From Holothuria scabra (taxonomy: Eukaryota; Echinodermata; Holothuroidea; Aspidochirotida; Holothuriidae), in NCBI GenBank assembly GCA_037179385.1, contig CM074193.1, positions 39,650,846 to 39,714,845 on the forward strand: a stretch of 64,000 bases of DNA. Reading direction: 5' to 3'. Both the position numbers and the translations under genes were made by a program. Below are positions 15,001 to 26,156 of this stretch, in pieces (the first letter of the stretch is position 1; each line of letters starts with the position of its first letter). The notes beneath the pieces are model-generated. The model had not been told where the DNA came from, searched no databases, and saw nothing but the letters and a program-made list of their open reading frames with translations.

Positions 15001-17900
15001 GCGAACCGATCTTAAAAGTCGGTCCTGGCATCTCAATTGCACTTTTTTGCACACATTTTGATTCGATGACAGCTCGACAACGGCACATCGCAACAGTTCG
15101 TAACGGGGCTTACACGGTACAATTGGACCTGCTACAGCCGCCTACGGCGTTTTTGAGCCCAAGTTCTAACGTCTTCATACTGGCGCGAGATGATCTTTTA
15201 AGTGAGTCGGAGGTGCAAATGCTGCTCCCGTTTTCTCATTTTTGATACAATGACAGCGAAACAACAGAACGTCGCAATCGTTGCAGACAATGCTTACGGG
15301 GTAGAATGGGACCTGTTTTAACTGCCTATGACATTTTTGAGCGGAAACTCTCACGTCTTCCTACCGGCGCGAACCGATCTTAAAAGTCGGTCCTGGCATC
15401 TCAATTGCACTTTTTTGCACACATTTTGATTCGATGACAGCTCGACAACGGCACATCGCAACAGTTCGTAACGGGGCTTACACGGTACAATTGGACCTGC
15501 TACAGCCGCCTACGGCGTTTTTGAGCCCAAGTTCTAACGTCTTCATACTGGCGCGAGATGATCTTTTAAGTGAGTCGGAGGTGCAAATGCTGCTCCCGTT
15601 TTCTCATTTTTGATACAATGACAGCGAAACAACAGAACGTCGCAATCGTTGCAGACAATGCTTACGGGGTAGAATGGGACCTGTTTTAACTGCCTATGAC
15701 ATTTTTGAGCGGAAACTCTCACGTCTTCCTACCGGCGCGAACCGATCTTAAAAGTCGGTCCTGGCATCTCAATTGCACTTTTTGCACACATTTTGATTCG
15801 ATGACAGCTCGACAACGGCACATCGCAACAGTTCGTAACGGGGCTTACACGGTACAATTGGACCTGCTACAGCCGCCTACGGCGTTTTTGAGCCCAAGTT
15901 CTAACGTCTTCATACTGGCGCGAGATGATCTTTTAAGTGAGTCGGAGGTGCAAATGCTGCTCCCGTTTTCTCATTTTTGATACAATGACAGCGAAACAAC
16001 AGAACGTCGCAATCGTTGCAGACAATGCTTACGGGGTAGAATGGGACCTGTTTTAACTGCCTATGACATTTTTGAGCGGAAACTCTCACGTCTTCCTACC
16101 GGCGCGAACCGATCTTAAAAGTCGGTCCTGGCATCTCAATTGCACTTTTTGCACACATTTTGATTCGATGACAGCTCGACAACGGCACATCGCAACAGTT
16201 CGTAACGGGGCTTACACGGTACAATTGGACCTGCTACAGCCGCCTACGGCGTTTTTGAGCCCAAGTTCTAACGTCTTCATACTGGCGCGAGATGATCTTT
16301 TAAGTGAGTCGGAGGTGCAAATGCTGCTCCCGTTTTCTCATTTTTGATACAATGACAGCGAAACAACAGAACGTCGCAATCGTTGCAGACAATGCTTACG
16401 GGGTAGAATGGGACCTGTTTTAACTGCCTATGACATTTTTGAGCGGAAACTCTCACGTCTTCCTACCGGCGCGAACCGATCTTAAAAGTCGGTCCTGGCA
16501 TCTCAATTGCACTTTTTTGCACACATTTTGATTCGATGACAGCTCGACAACGGCACATCGCAACAGTTCGTAACGGGGCTTACACGGTACAATTGGACCT
16601 GCTACAGCCGCCTACGGCGTTTTTGAGCCCAAGTTCTAACGTCTTCATACTGGCGCGAGATGATCTTTTAAGTGAGTCGGAGGTGCAAATGCTGCTCCCG
16701 TTTTCTCATTTTTGATACAATGACAGCGAAACAACAGAACGTCGCAATCGTTGCAGACAATGCTTACGGGGTAGAATGGGACCTGTTTTAACTGCCTATG
16801 ACATTTTTGAGCGGAAACTCTCACGTCTTCCTACCGGCGCGAACCGATCTTAAAAGTCGGTCCTGGCATCTCAATTGCACTTTTTGCACACATTTTGATT
16901 CGATGACAGCTCGACAACGGCACATCGCAACAGTTCGTAACGGGGCTTACACGGTACAATTGGACCTGCTACAGCCGCCTACGGCGTTTTTGAGCCCAAG
17001 TTCTAACGTCTTCATACTGGCGCGAGATGATCTTTTAAGTGAGTCGGAGGTGCAAATGCTGCTCCCGTTTTCTCATTTTTGATACAATGACAGCGAAACA
17101 ACAGAACGTCGCAATCGTTGCAGACAATGCTTACGGGGTAGAATGGGACCTGTTTTAACTGCCTATGACATTTTTGAGCGGAAACTCTCACGTCTTCCTA
17201 CCGGCGCGAACCGATCTTAAAAGTCGGTCCTGGCATCTCAATTGCACTTTTTTGCACACATTTTGATTCGATGACAGCTCGACAACGGCACATCGCAACA
17301 GTTCGTAACGGGGCTTACACGGTACAATTGGACCTGCTACAGCCGCCTACGGCGTTTTTGAGCCCAAGTTCTAACGTCTTCATACTGGCGCGAGATGATC
17401 TTTTAAGTGAGTCGGAGGTGCAAATGCTGCTCCCGTTTTCTCATTTTTGATACAATGACAGCGAAACAACAGAACGTCGCAATCGTTGCAGACAATGCTT
17501 ACGGGGTAGAATGGGACCTGTTTTAACTGCCTATGACATTTTTGAGCGGAAACTCTCACGTCTTCCTACCGGCGCGAACCGATCTTAAAAGTCGGTCCTG
17601 GCATCTCAATTGCACTTTTTTGCACACATTTTGATTCGATGACAGCTCGACAACGGCACATCGCAACAGTTCGTAACGGGGCTTACACGGTACAATTGGA
17701 CCTGCTACAGCCGCCTACGGCGTTTTTGAGCCCAAGTTCTAACGTCTTCATACTGGCGCGAGATGATCTTTTAAGTGAGTCGGAGGTGCAAATGCTGCTC
17801 CCGTTTTCTCATTTTTGATACAATGACAGCGAAACAACAGAACGTCGCAATCGTTGCAGACAATGCTTACGGGGTAGAATGGGACCTGTTTTAACTGCCT

Positions 17901-20900
17901 ATGACATTTTTGAGCGGAAACTCTCACGTCTTCCTACCGGCGCGAACCGATCTTAAAAGTCGGTCCTGGCATCTCAATTGCACTTTTTGCACACATTTTG
18001 ATTCGATGACAGCTCGACAACGGCACATCGCAACAGTTCGTAACGGGGCTTACACGGTACAATTGGACCTGCTACAGCCGCCTACGGCGTTTTTGAGCCC
18101 AAGTTCTAACGTCTTCATACTGGCGCGAGATGATCTTTTAAGTGAGTCGGAGGTGCAAATGCTGCTCCCGTTTTCTCATTTTTGATACAATGACAGCGAA
18201 ACAACAGAACGTCGCAATCGTTGCAGACAATGCTTACGGGGTAGAATGGGACCTGTTTTAACTGCCTATGACATTTTTGAGCGGAAACTCTCACGTCTTC
18301 CTACCGGCGCGAACCGATCTTAAAAGTCGGTCCTGGCATCTCAATTGCACTTTTTTGCACACATTTTGATTCGATGACAGCTCGACAACGGCACATCGCA
18401 ACAGTTCGTAACGGGGCTTACACGGTACAATTGGACCTGCTACAGCCGCCTACGGCGTTTTTGAGCCCAAGTTCTAACGTCTTCATACTGGCGCGAGATG
18501 ATCTTTTAAGTGAGTCGGAGGTGCAAATGCTGCTCCCGTTTTCTCATTTTTGATACAATGACAGCGAAACAACAGAACGTCGCAATCGTTGCAGACAATG
18601 CTTACGGGGTAGAATGGGACCTGTTTTAACTGCCTATGACATTTTTGAGCGGAAACTCTCACGTCTTCCTACCGGCGCGAACCGATCTTAAAAGTCGGTC
18701 CTGGCATCTCAATTGCACTTTTTTGCACACATTTTGATTCGATGACAGCTCGACAACGGCACATCGCAACAGTTCGTAACGGGGCTTACACGGTACAATT
18801 GGACCTGCTACAGCCGCCTACGGCGTTTTTGAGCCCAAGTTCTAACGTCTTCATACTGGCGCGAGATGATCTTTTAAGTGAGTCGGAGGTGCAAATGCTG
18901 CTCCCTGTTTTCTCATTTTTGATACAATGACAGCGAAACAACAGAACGTCGCAATCGTTGCAGACAATGCTTACGGGGTAGAATGGGACCTGTTTTAACT
19001 GCCTATGACATTTTTGAGCGGAAACTCTCACGTCTTCCTACCGGCGCGAACCGATCTTAAAAGTCGGTCCTGGCATCTCAATTGCACTTTTTGCACACAT
19101 TTTGATTCGATGACAGCTCGACAACGGCACATCGCAACAGTTCGTAACGGGGCTTACACGGTACAATTGGACCTGCTACAGCCGCCTACGGCGTTTTTGA
19201 GCCCAAGTTCTAACGTCTTCATACTGGCGCGAGATGATCTTTTAAGTGAGTCGGAGGTGCAAATGCTGCTCCCGTTTTCTCATTTTTGATACAATGACAG
19301 CGAAACAACAGAACGTCGCAATCGTTGCAGACAATGCTTACGGGGTAGAATGGGACCTGTTTTAACTGCCTATGACATTTTTGAGCGGAAACTCTCACGT
19401 CTTCCTACCGGCGCGAACCGATCTTAAAAGTCGGTCCTGGCATCTCAATTGCACTTTTTTGCACACATTTTGATTCGATGACAGCTCGACAACGGCACAT
19501 CGCAACAGTTCGTAACGGGGCTTACACGGTACAATTGGACCTGCTACAGCCGCCTACGGCGTTTTTGAGCCCAAGTTCTAACGTCTTCATACTGGCGCGA
19601 GATGATCTTTTAAGTGAGTCGGAGGTGCAAATGCTGCTCCCGTTTTCTCATTTTTGATACAATGACAGCGAAACAACAGAACGTCGCAATCGTTGCAGAC
19701 AATGCTTACGGGGTAGAATGGGACCTGTTTTAACTGCCTATGACATTTTTGAGCGGAAACTCTCACGTCTTCCTACCGGCGCGAACCGATCTTAAAAGTC
19801 GGTCCTGGCATCTCAATTGCACTTTTTGCACACATTTTGATTCGATGACAGCTCGACAACGGCACATCGCAACAGTTCGTAACGGGGCTTACACGGTACA
19901 ATTGGACCTGCTACAGCCGCCTACGGCGTTTTTGAGCCCAAGTTCTAACGTCTTCATACTGGCGCGAGATGATCTTTTAAGTGAGTCGGAGGTGCAAATG
20001 CTGCTCCCGTTTTCTCATTTTTGATACAATGACAGCGAAACAACAGAACGTCGCAATCGTTGCAGACAATGCTTACGGGGTAGAATGGGACCTGTTTTAA
20101 CTGCCTATGACATTTTTGAGCGGAAACTCTCACGTCTTCCTACCGGCGCGAACCGATCTTAAAAGTCGGTCCTGGCATCTCAATTGCACTTTTTTGCACA
20201 CATTTTGATTCGATGACAGCTCGACAACGGCACATCGCAACAGTTCGTAACGGGGCTTACACGGTACAATTGGACCTGCTACAGCCGCCTACGGCGTTTT
20301 TGAGCCCAAGTTCTAACGTCTTCATACTGGCGCGAGATGATCTTTTAAGTGAGTCGGAGGTGCAAATGCTGCTCCCGTTTTCTCATTTTTGATACAATGA
20401 CAGCGAAACAACAGAACGTCGCAATCGTTGCAGACAATGCTTACGGGGTAGAATGGGACCTGTTTTAACTGCCTATGACATTTTTGAGCGGAAACTCTCA
20501 CGTCTTCCTACCGGCGCGAACCGATCTTAAAAGTCGGTCCTGGCATCTCAATTGCACTTTTTTGCACACATTTTGATTCGATGACAGCTCGACAACGGCA
20601 CATCGCAACAGTTCGTAACGGGGCTTACACGGTACAATTGGACCTGCTACAGCCGCCTACGGCGTTTTTGAGCCCAAGTTCTAACGTCTTCATACTGGCG
20701 CGAGATGATCTTTTAAGTGAGTCGGAGGTGCAAATGCTGCTCCCTGTTTTCTCATTTTTGATACAATGACAGCGAAACAACAGAACGTCGCAATCGTTGC
20801 AGACAATGCTTACGGGGTAGAATGGGACCTGTTTTAACTGCCTATGACATTTTTGAGCGGAAACTCTCACGTCTTCCTACCGGCGCGAACCGATCTTAAA

Positions 20901-21577
20901 AGTCGGTCCTGGCATCTCAATTGCACTTTTTGCACACATTTTGATTCGATGACAGCTCGACAACGGCACATCGCAACAGTTCGTAACGGGGCTTACACGG
21001 TACAATTGGACCTGCTACAGCCGCCTACGGCGTTTTTGAGCCCAAGTTCTAACGTCTTCATACTGGCGCGAGATGATCTTTTAAGTGAGTCGGAGGTGCA
21101 AATGCTGCTCCCGTTTTCTCATTTTTGATACAATGACAGCGAAACAACAGAACGTCGCAATCGTTGCAGACAATGCTTACGGGGTAGAATGGGACCTGTT
21201 TTAACTGCCTATGACATTTTTGAGCGGAAACTCTCACGTCTTCCTACCGGCGCGAACCGATCTTAAAAGTCGGTCCTGGCATCTCAATTGCACTTTTTGC
21301 ACACATTTTGATTCGATGACAGCTCGACAACGGCACATCGCAACAGTTCGTAACGGGGCTTACACGGTACAATTGGACCTGCTACAGCCGCCTACGGCGT
21401 TTTTGAGCCCAAGTTCTAACGTCTTCATACTGGCGCGAGATGATCTTTTAAGTGAGTCGGAGGTGCAAATGCTGCTCCCGTTTTCTCATTTTTGATACAA
21501 TGACAGCGAAACAACAGAACGTCGCAATCGTTGCAGACAATGCTTACGGGGTAGAATGGGACCTGTTTTAACTGCCT
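17901..21577. repeat. Two successive five-monomer blocks in the 368-bp satellite
   Basis: Using the T5/T6 run and the extra-T variant as markers, the monomers from 17901 read T5, T6, T6 with extra T, T5, T6. Those from 19740 read T5, T6, T6 with extra T, T5, T5. The two 1.84-kb blocks match at four of five monomers, including both rare extra-T copies (18906 and 20745). This fits a recent duplication of a five-monomer segment by unequal exchange. A third extra-T copy (13390) lies on a T5 background and does not fit the same register. The inference rests on few markers. Confidence 0.5.
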
Positions 21578-22065
21578 ATGACATTTTTGAGCGGAAACTC
21601 TCACGTCTTCCTACCGGCGCGAACCGATCTTAAAAGTCGGTCCTGGCATCTCAATTGCACTTTTTTGCACACATTTTGATTCGATGACAGCTCGACAACG
21701 GCACATCGCAACAGTTCGTAACGGGGCTTACACGGTACAATTGGACCTGCTACAGCCGCCTACGGCGTTTTTGAGCCCAAGTTCTAACGTCTTCATACTG
21801 GCGCGAGATGATCTTTTAAGTGAGTCGGAGGTGCAAATGCTGCTCCTGTTTTCTCATTTTTGATACAATGACAGCGAAACAACAGAACGTCGCAATCGTT
21901 GCAGACAATGCTTACGGGGTAGAATGGGACCTGTTTTAACTGCCTATGACATTTTTGAGCGGAAACTCTCACGTCTTCCTACCGGCGCGAACCGATCTTA
22001 AAAGTCGGTCCTGGCATCTCAATTGCACTTTTTTGCACACATTTTGATTCGATGACAGCTCGACA

Positions 22066-22433
22066 ACGGCACATCGCAACAGTTCGTAACGGGGCTTACA
22101 CGGTACAATTGGACCTGCTACAGCCGCCTACGGCGTTTTTGAGCCCAAGTTCTAACGTCTTCATACTGGCGCGAGATGATCTTTTAAGTGAGTCGGAGGT
22201 GCAAATGCTGCTCCCGTTTTCTCATTTTTGATACAATGACAGCGAAACAACAGAACGTCGCAATCGTTGCAGACAATGCTTACGGGGTAGAATGGGACCT
22301 GTTTTAACTGCCTATGACATTTTTGAGCGGAAACTCTCACGTCTTCCTACCGGCGCGAACCGATCTTAAAAGTCGGTCCTGGCATCTCAATTGCACTTTT
22401 TTGCACACATTTTGATTCGATGACAGCTCGACA
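22066..22433. repeat. Approximate extent of one monomer, showing two diverged 184-bp half-units
   Basis: Given as an example of the internal structure; the phase chosen is arbitrary. Half A begins GCCTACGGCG TTTTTGAGC and half B begins GCCTATGACA TTTTTGAGC. Both are 184 bp and can be aligned without gaps: about 115 of 184 positions match by hand (about 62%). Matches cluster at the two ends (GTCTTC, GGCGCGA, GATCTT, then TTTTGAT, ATGACAGC, CGCAA, GCTTAC, GGTA, GACCTG) while about 25 bases in the middle are unrelated. The present 368-bp unit therefore looks like a two-unit higher-order repeat of an older 184-bp satellite. Confidence 0.85.
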
Positions 22434-22808
22434 ACGGCACATCGCAACAGTTCGTAACGGGGCTCACACGGTACAATTGGACCTGCTACAGCCGCCTACG
22501 CCGTGTTTGAGCCCAAGTTCTAACGTCTTCATACTTGCGCGAGATGATCTTTTAAGTGAGTCGGAGGTGCAAAAGCTGCTCCCGTTTTCTCATTTTTGAT
22601 ACAATGACAGCGAAACAACAGAACGTCGCAATCGTTGCAGACAATGCTTACGGGGTAGAATGGGACCTGTTTTAACTGCCTATGACATTTTTGAGCGGAA
22701 ACTCTCACGTCTCCCTACCGGCGCGAACCGATCTTAAAACTCGGTCCTGGCATTTCAATTGCACTTTTTTTGCACACATTTTGATTCGATGACAGCTCGA
22801 CAACGGCA
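22434..22808. repeat. Divergent edge monomer of the 368-bp satellite
   Basis: The last monomer differs from the otherwise uniform consensus at 22465, 22501, 22505, 22536, 22574, 22713, 22740 and 22754 and carries a T7 run, after which the next monomer stops in mid-unit at 22808. Interior monomers have zero or one such change. This is the pattern expected where homogenising exchange no longer reaches the end of an array, and it argues that the array end is real and not an assembly join. Confidence 0.85.
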
Positions 22809-22822
22809 AGAAGGATCCTAGC
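22802..22822. other. Junction between the two satellite arrays
   Basis: The satellite sequence ends with AACGGCA (22802-22808). The following AGAAGGATCCTAGCTCCC corresponds imperfectly to the AGAAAAAGGTTCCTAGCTCCC stretch found in every 2.64-kb unit. There is no spacer, no transposon end and no target-site duplication. The exact breakpoint cannot be placed better than a few bases because both sides are A-rich here. Confidence 0.8.
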
Positions 22823-24032
22823 TCCCGTTTGTTTAAACGTGGGGATAAGAAGTTACCCTTTGCACCAACTGCCTCCGGGGCACCCTTAGGAGAAGTGAAC
22901 CTGTATATTTGCCCAGTGCTTTTTACGTGTTGTTGCCTTCGGGTGCGTTGTTGCCTTGGAGGATGGGGTGGTCTCTTTGGGCTTGGTGTGGGATGTTCTT
23001 GGTTTATGTTGTCTTGGCGGTGTTTGTCGAGCGGTGGTTGATATTGAAGACGGTTGTGAGCTGAGTTGACGGGTTGTTTGGGTGGAGTTGGTGTGTCTTT
23101 TCTGTTTGTGACAAACCTTTTTGTTCCATGTTTGTGTGTGAATTATAGTTAGCGTTTGTGAGTAAATAGTAAGATATTCCCTAATAAATAATGAGACAAT
23201 CTCTATAACGCAAATCAGGAAGACCTGAGACAAGATCCCAGAAAATGTTTCAGTAATTAAATGGAATAAACCTAGGCAGATGTATAAAAGAAACATTGAG
23301 TCAAGTTACAGTTACCTCGGTGTGTGTACATAACCGGCCAGAGACTTTGAACGCTTGGCTTCAATCTGTTTGTTTTATGTTTTTGTTTTGATTTTGTTTG
23401 TTTGGTGTTTTTTTTTTTAATTTAAGGCGCCACCTTTTATAAATTCCGAAAACTCAAGAAGGTAGCGAGCTACTAATCTGAATTGCCATTGACTACACAC
23501 TAAATGGGACTGAATGTTTGGTTTTCGCCCCGTGGCCCTTCGCCAGGGAGTCGAGGGGACTTTTAGAAAAAAGTTGTCCTTAAGGATGACAGCTGGCGGA
23601 GGCCGTTCTATTCAGCCAGTCTATAACGGGACTCTGCACGTCAGGTCGTTTAGTTGGCCATGTTGAGTTGTCCCTTGTAACTTCTTGTTTGGTTTTCGCC
23701 TCTGGTTCTTTGCCAGAGAGTCGGGGGACTTTTCAAAAAAAAAAAAAAAAAGCTTCTTCGGAAAGCAGTTTCAAGTTTGGTTTCGTCGACCGGCCCTTTG
23801 CCAGAGGGTCGGGAGGACTTTGGAAAAAAGTAGTGCCCCCTATCTTCTTTTCATCCCGTCTAAAATGCAGCCATACATGATAAACCAATGATGAAAATGG
23901 TCTGAAGGCCGTGAGGTTGGTTGTCAAGTGTTGTCCTTAATTGGACGCAATAGCTTCTTCCGGGAAGACCTTTCAAGTCTGGAATCGCCTTACAGCCCTT
24001 TGCCAGAGGGTCGGGAGGACTTTAGAAAAAGG
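22809..24032. repeat. 2.64-kb macrosatellite, copy 1 (internally deleted)
   Basis: The first copy of the second array, about 1.2 kb long. It follows the unit from the CCTAGCTCCC landmark to GCGTTT at 23157 and then jumps to GTGAGTAAATAG. It lacks the 1411 bp equivalent to 24393-25803 of copy 2. It has only two units of the 18-bp GTTGCCTT minisatellite (22930-22965) where other copies have three, an A17 tract at 23735, and GGGG in the CTCCGGGGCACC motif, which it shares with copies 8-12 but not with its neighbours 2-7. Confidence 0.93.
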
Positions 24033-24146
24033 TTCCTAGCTCCCGTTTGTTTAAACGTGGGGATAAGAGGTTACCCTTTGCACCAACTGCCTCCGGGCAC
24101 CCTTAGGAAAAGTGAACCTGTATATTTGCCCAGTGCTTTTTACGTG

Positions 24147-24200
24147 TTGTTGCCTTCGGGCGCGTTGTTGCCTTGGGGCGTGCTGTTGCCTTCGGGGGTG
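24147..24200. repeat. 18-bp minisatellite inside the macrosatellite unit
   Basis: Three adjacent 18-bp units of the type TTGTTGCCTTCGGGCGCG (24147, 24165, 24183). The same triplet is present at the matching place in copies 2-12, while copy 1 has two units (22930-22965). Loss or gain of one unit by slippage explains the difference. Confidence 0.85.
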
Positions 24201-24392
24201 GGGTGGTCTCTTTGGGCTTGGTGTGGGATGTTCTTGGTTTATGTTGTCTTGGCGGTGTATGTCGAGCGGTGGTTGATATTGAAGACGGTTGTGAGCTGAG
24301 TTGACGGGTTGTTTGGGTGGAGTTGGTGTGTCTTTTCTGTTTGTGACAAACCTTTTTGTTCCATGTTTGTGTGTGAATTATAGTTAGCGTTT

Positions 24393-25803
24393 GTATTTTG
24401 GTCTGGCCGGTTTGAGTTTGCTATTTGCTACATCGGGCCTTGTTTTCCTGTATGTTTTAAAAGAACCCTAGCTCCCAGTAGAAGTTTTCAACCAGGACAT
24501 TCCACCCTCTGATCGAATTTCATAATCTGGGCTTTCATGGCGCTCTCAAATTTCTTTACATGACCATTGAAATTTTGAGCTACAGAGCCTTGAATGTAAG
24601 GTATGTGTTTCAGGCCATAAAAGCTACTAAAAACGGCATTTCACAGAAAAAAAGGAATGACACTGAAATTGATCAAACTGGCTTGAAATTTGCACAGTCT
24701 GTATTTCAACTCATTGTCTATAAAATCCGACTGCAAAAATGATCATATTTTGTAAGTAACACAGTCAGAAACAACATCCCATAAAAATTTTAAGGCACTT
24801 TCTCTGCCAGTAAACATTTTCACAGGCAAGAGTATAGGAGTTAGCCCACGGTCAGCTACCAGTAGCACGATAAGAGAAAAAGACGAGAACGACCCCAGTT
24901 TGAATTGAAAACTTTTTAGGACAAATTTGGCAGGCAAATTAGCTAGATTCATATTCGGCATGACAAACTTTCTAGGAAAAAAGAAGATTATAAAAATTTG
25001 GTCCATTTTAGGGAAACCTATGGAAAAACAATGTCCGTCCCACGCCATAGGTTTGCGCGCCGCACTTTACACAGAATGGTATAATATTCAAGCTAAAATG
25101 CCCCTATCCCCCCCCCCCCAAATAAAATAAAAATAACAATTAAAATTCGGGACGCTTTCATTCGTAAGATAACGGCAGACGGGGAGAGGGGTACATATCA
25201 TGCATATGTCTAAATGCTTTAAAACATTCGCCCGGAAAGTGGTAGTACTGACATTCGATCAATTAAAGTGTACCTAAAGTCAAATAATTTAAAAATATAA
25301 TTTAAACAGCATGAAAAATGAATTTTAAACAGTCCAACTCCTACTTTCATAGTTCTTTCTTGAGCCGAGATAAAAAAATATTGACATTTTTTCATTTAGT
25401 CTGTCACGTAAGACTCCATTATAGACTTGATAAAAAGCAGATATTACACGGGCTCTCGGCCAAACGACTGAGGAGCCTTTTCTAAAGTCTTCCCGACCCT
25501 CCTTTATGGCAAAGGATTGTTCGGCGAAACCAAAGCAAAATTTTACGTCTTCGTGATATCTATAATCAAAATTTTGTAAGCAAACTTACGTGCGCCACAA
25601 AATGGACCTTTTCCCAGATTTCGCGGGCCTGCACGAAGTGACCTGATCTATTAAACTGATAGGGATGATTATTTTAATTCTACTAATTGTAATTGTAAAT
25701 GATGTGTCGTTCTAAAAGTTACCCGTTTAAAATTACATTTCAAAATTTATTAAAAGGGCTGTTAACGCCTTTTGAGAACGACTTTCTTGCTATCATTACA
25801 AAG
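24393..25803. other. Segment absent from copy 1, bounded by GT and AG
   Basis: Comparison with copy 1 shows that exactly 1411 bp are missing there. Because both breakpoints share the dinucleotide GT, the missing piece can be written as GTATTTTG...TTACAAAG followed by GTGAGT. That looks like a GT-AG intron, but its 5' site (TTT/GTATTT) and 3' site (ACAAAG) are weak. A deletion at 2-bp microhomology is the simpler explanation. The segment carries the inverted module arm and the C-run. Confidence 0.7.
25471..25536 (-). repeat. GC-rich module, inverted copy (reference unit)
   Basis: On the minus strand this reads as the same module that occurs four times on the plus strand further right: TTTGGTTTCGCC, then CCTTTGCC, GAGGGTCGGGAAGACTTT and AGAAAAGG. 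Every complete 2.64-kb copy has it. With the last direct module it brackets about 1.2 kb of each unit between inverted arms of roughly 42-44 bp. Confidence 0.75.
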
Positions 25804-25809
25804 GTGAGT
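25801..25809 (+). other. Consensus-like 5' splice donor in each unit
   Basis: AAG/GTGAGTA matches the metazoan donor consensus very well and is preserved in each copy that contains the region. No open exon precedes it: the upstream bases contain stops in the frames examined. I regard it as a motif of interest only, not as proof of a transcript. Confidence 0.3.
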
Positions 25810-25928
25810 AAATAGTAAGATATTCCCTAATAAATAATGAGACAATCTCTATAACGCAAATCAGGAAGACCTGAGACAAGATCCCAGAAAATGTTTCAGT
25901 AATTAAATGGAATAAACCTAGGCAGATG

Positions 25929-25936
25929 TATAAAAG
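25929..25936 (+). promoter_or_regulatory. TATA-box-like motif in each unit
   Basis: TATAAAAG, about 125 bp after the donor-like motif, is conserved in copies 1-11. A single 8-bp motif in AT-rich DNA is weak support for a promoter and no downstream gene is recognised. Confidence 0.2.
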
Positions 25937-26156
25937 AAACATTGAGTCAAGTTACAGTTACCTCGGTGTGTGTACATAACCGGCCAGAGACTTTGAACGC
26001 TTGGCTTCAATCTGTTTGTTTTTTGTTTTTGTTTTGATTTTGTTTGTTTGTTTTTTTTTTAATTTAAGGCGCCACCTTTTATAAATTCCGAAAACTCAAG
26101 AAGGTAGCGAGCTACTAATCTGAATTGCCATTGACTACACACTAAATGGGACTGAA

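Larger units (their letters stand above)
1..22808. repeat. 368-bp satellite array, 62 tandem monomers (62.02 copies)
   Basis: A head-to-tail array of a 368-bp monomer that continues beyond the left edge of the window. Counting length variants accounts exactly for the distance from base 1 to 22801: 62 x 368, minus 19 monomers with a T5 instead of T6 run, plus 3 with an extra T in the CCC/GTTTT junction, plus one T7. The unit is about 48% GC, clearly richer than the DNA beyond 52.1 kb, and CpG is not depleted (about 26 per monomer by hand count). Outside those two sites internal monomers are essentially identical; single substitutions occur at 1808, 8426, 9895 (all inside the T-run) and 21847. 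The short frames inside it are open only in some length variants, so I see no gene. A satellite with a centromeric or heterochromatic location is plausible, but that is inference. Confidence 0.97.

Noticed and set aside
1..22808. CRISPR array
   Set aside because: The repeats are 368 bp and continuous, with no unique spacers, in eukaryotic DNA.
1..22808. CENP-B box
   Set aside because: GTTCGTAACGGGG resembles part of the motif, but the spacing of the essential TTCG, A and CGGG bases does not fit.
1..22808. 5S rRNA gene array
   Set aside because: GCCTACGGCG resembles the 5S start, but none of the rest of the 5S sequence or internal control regions follows.
23928..24299. 123-codon frame conserved exactly in six macrosatellite copies
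   Set aside because: It begins at GTG, not ATG, and crosses the 18-bp minisatellite. A G-run length change destroys it in copies 8-12. Its identity across copies reflects array homogeneity.
24743..25048. 101-codon minus-strand ATG frame in the macrosatellite
   Set aside because: One extra A truncates it to 72 codons in copies 8-11 and it has no domain similarity that I can recognise.
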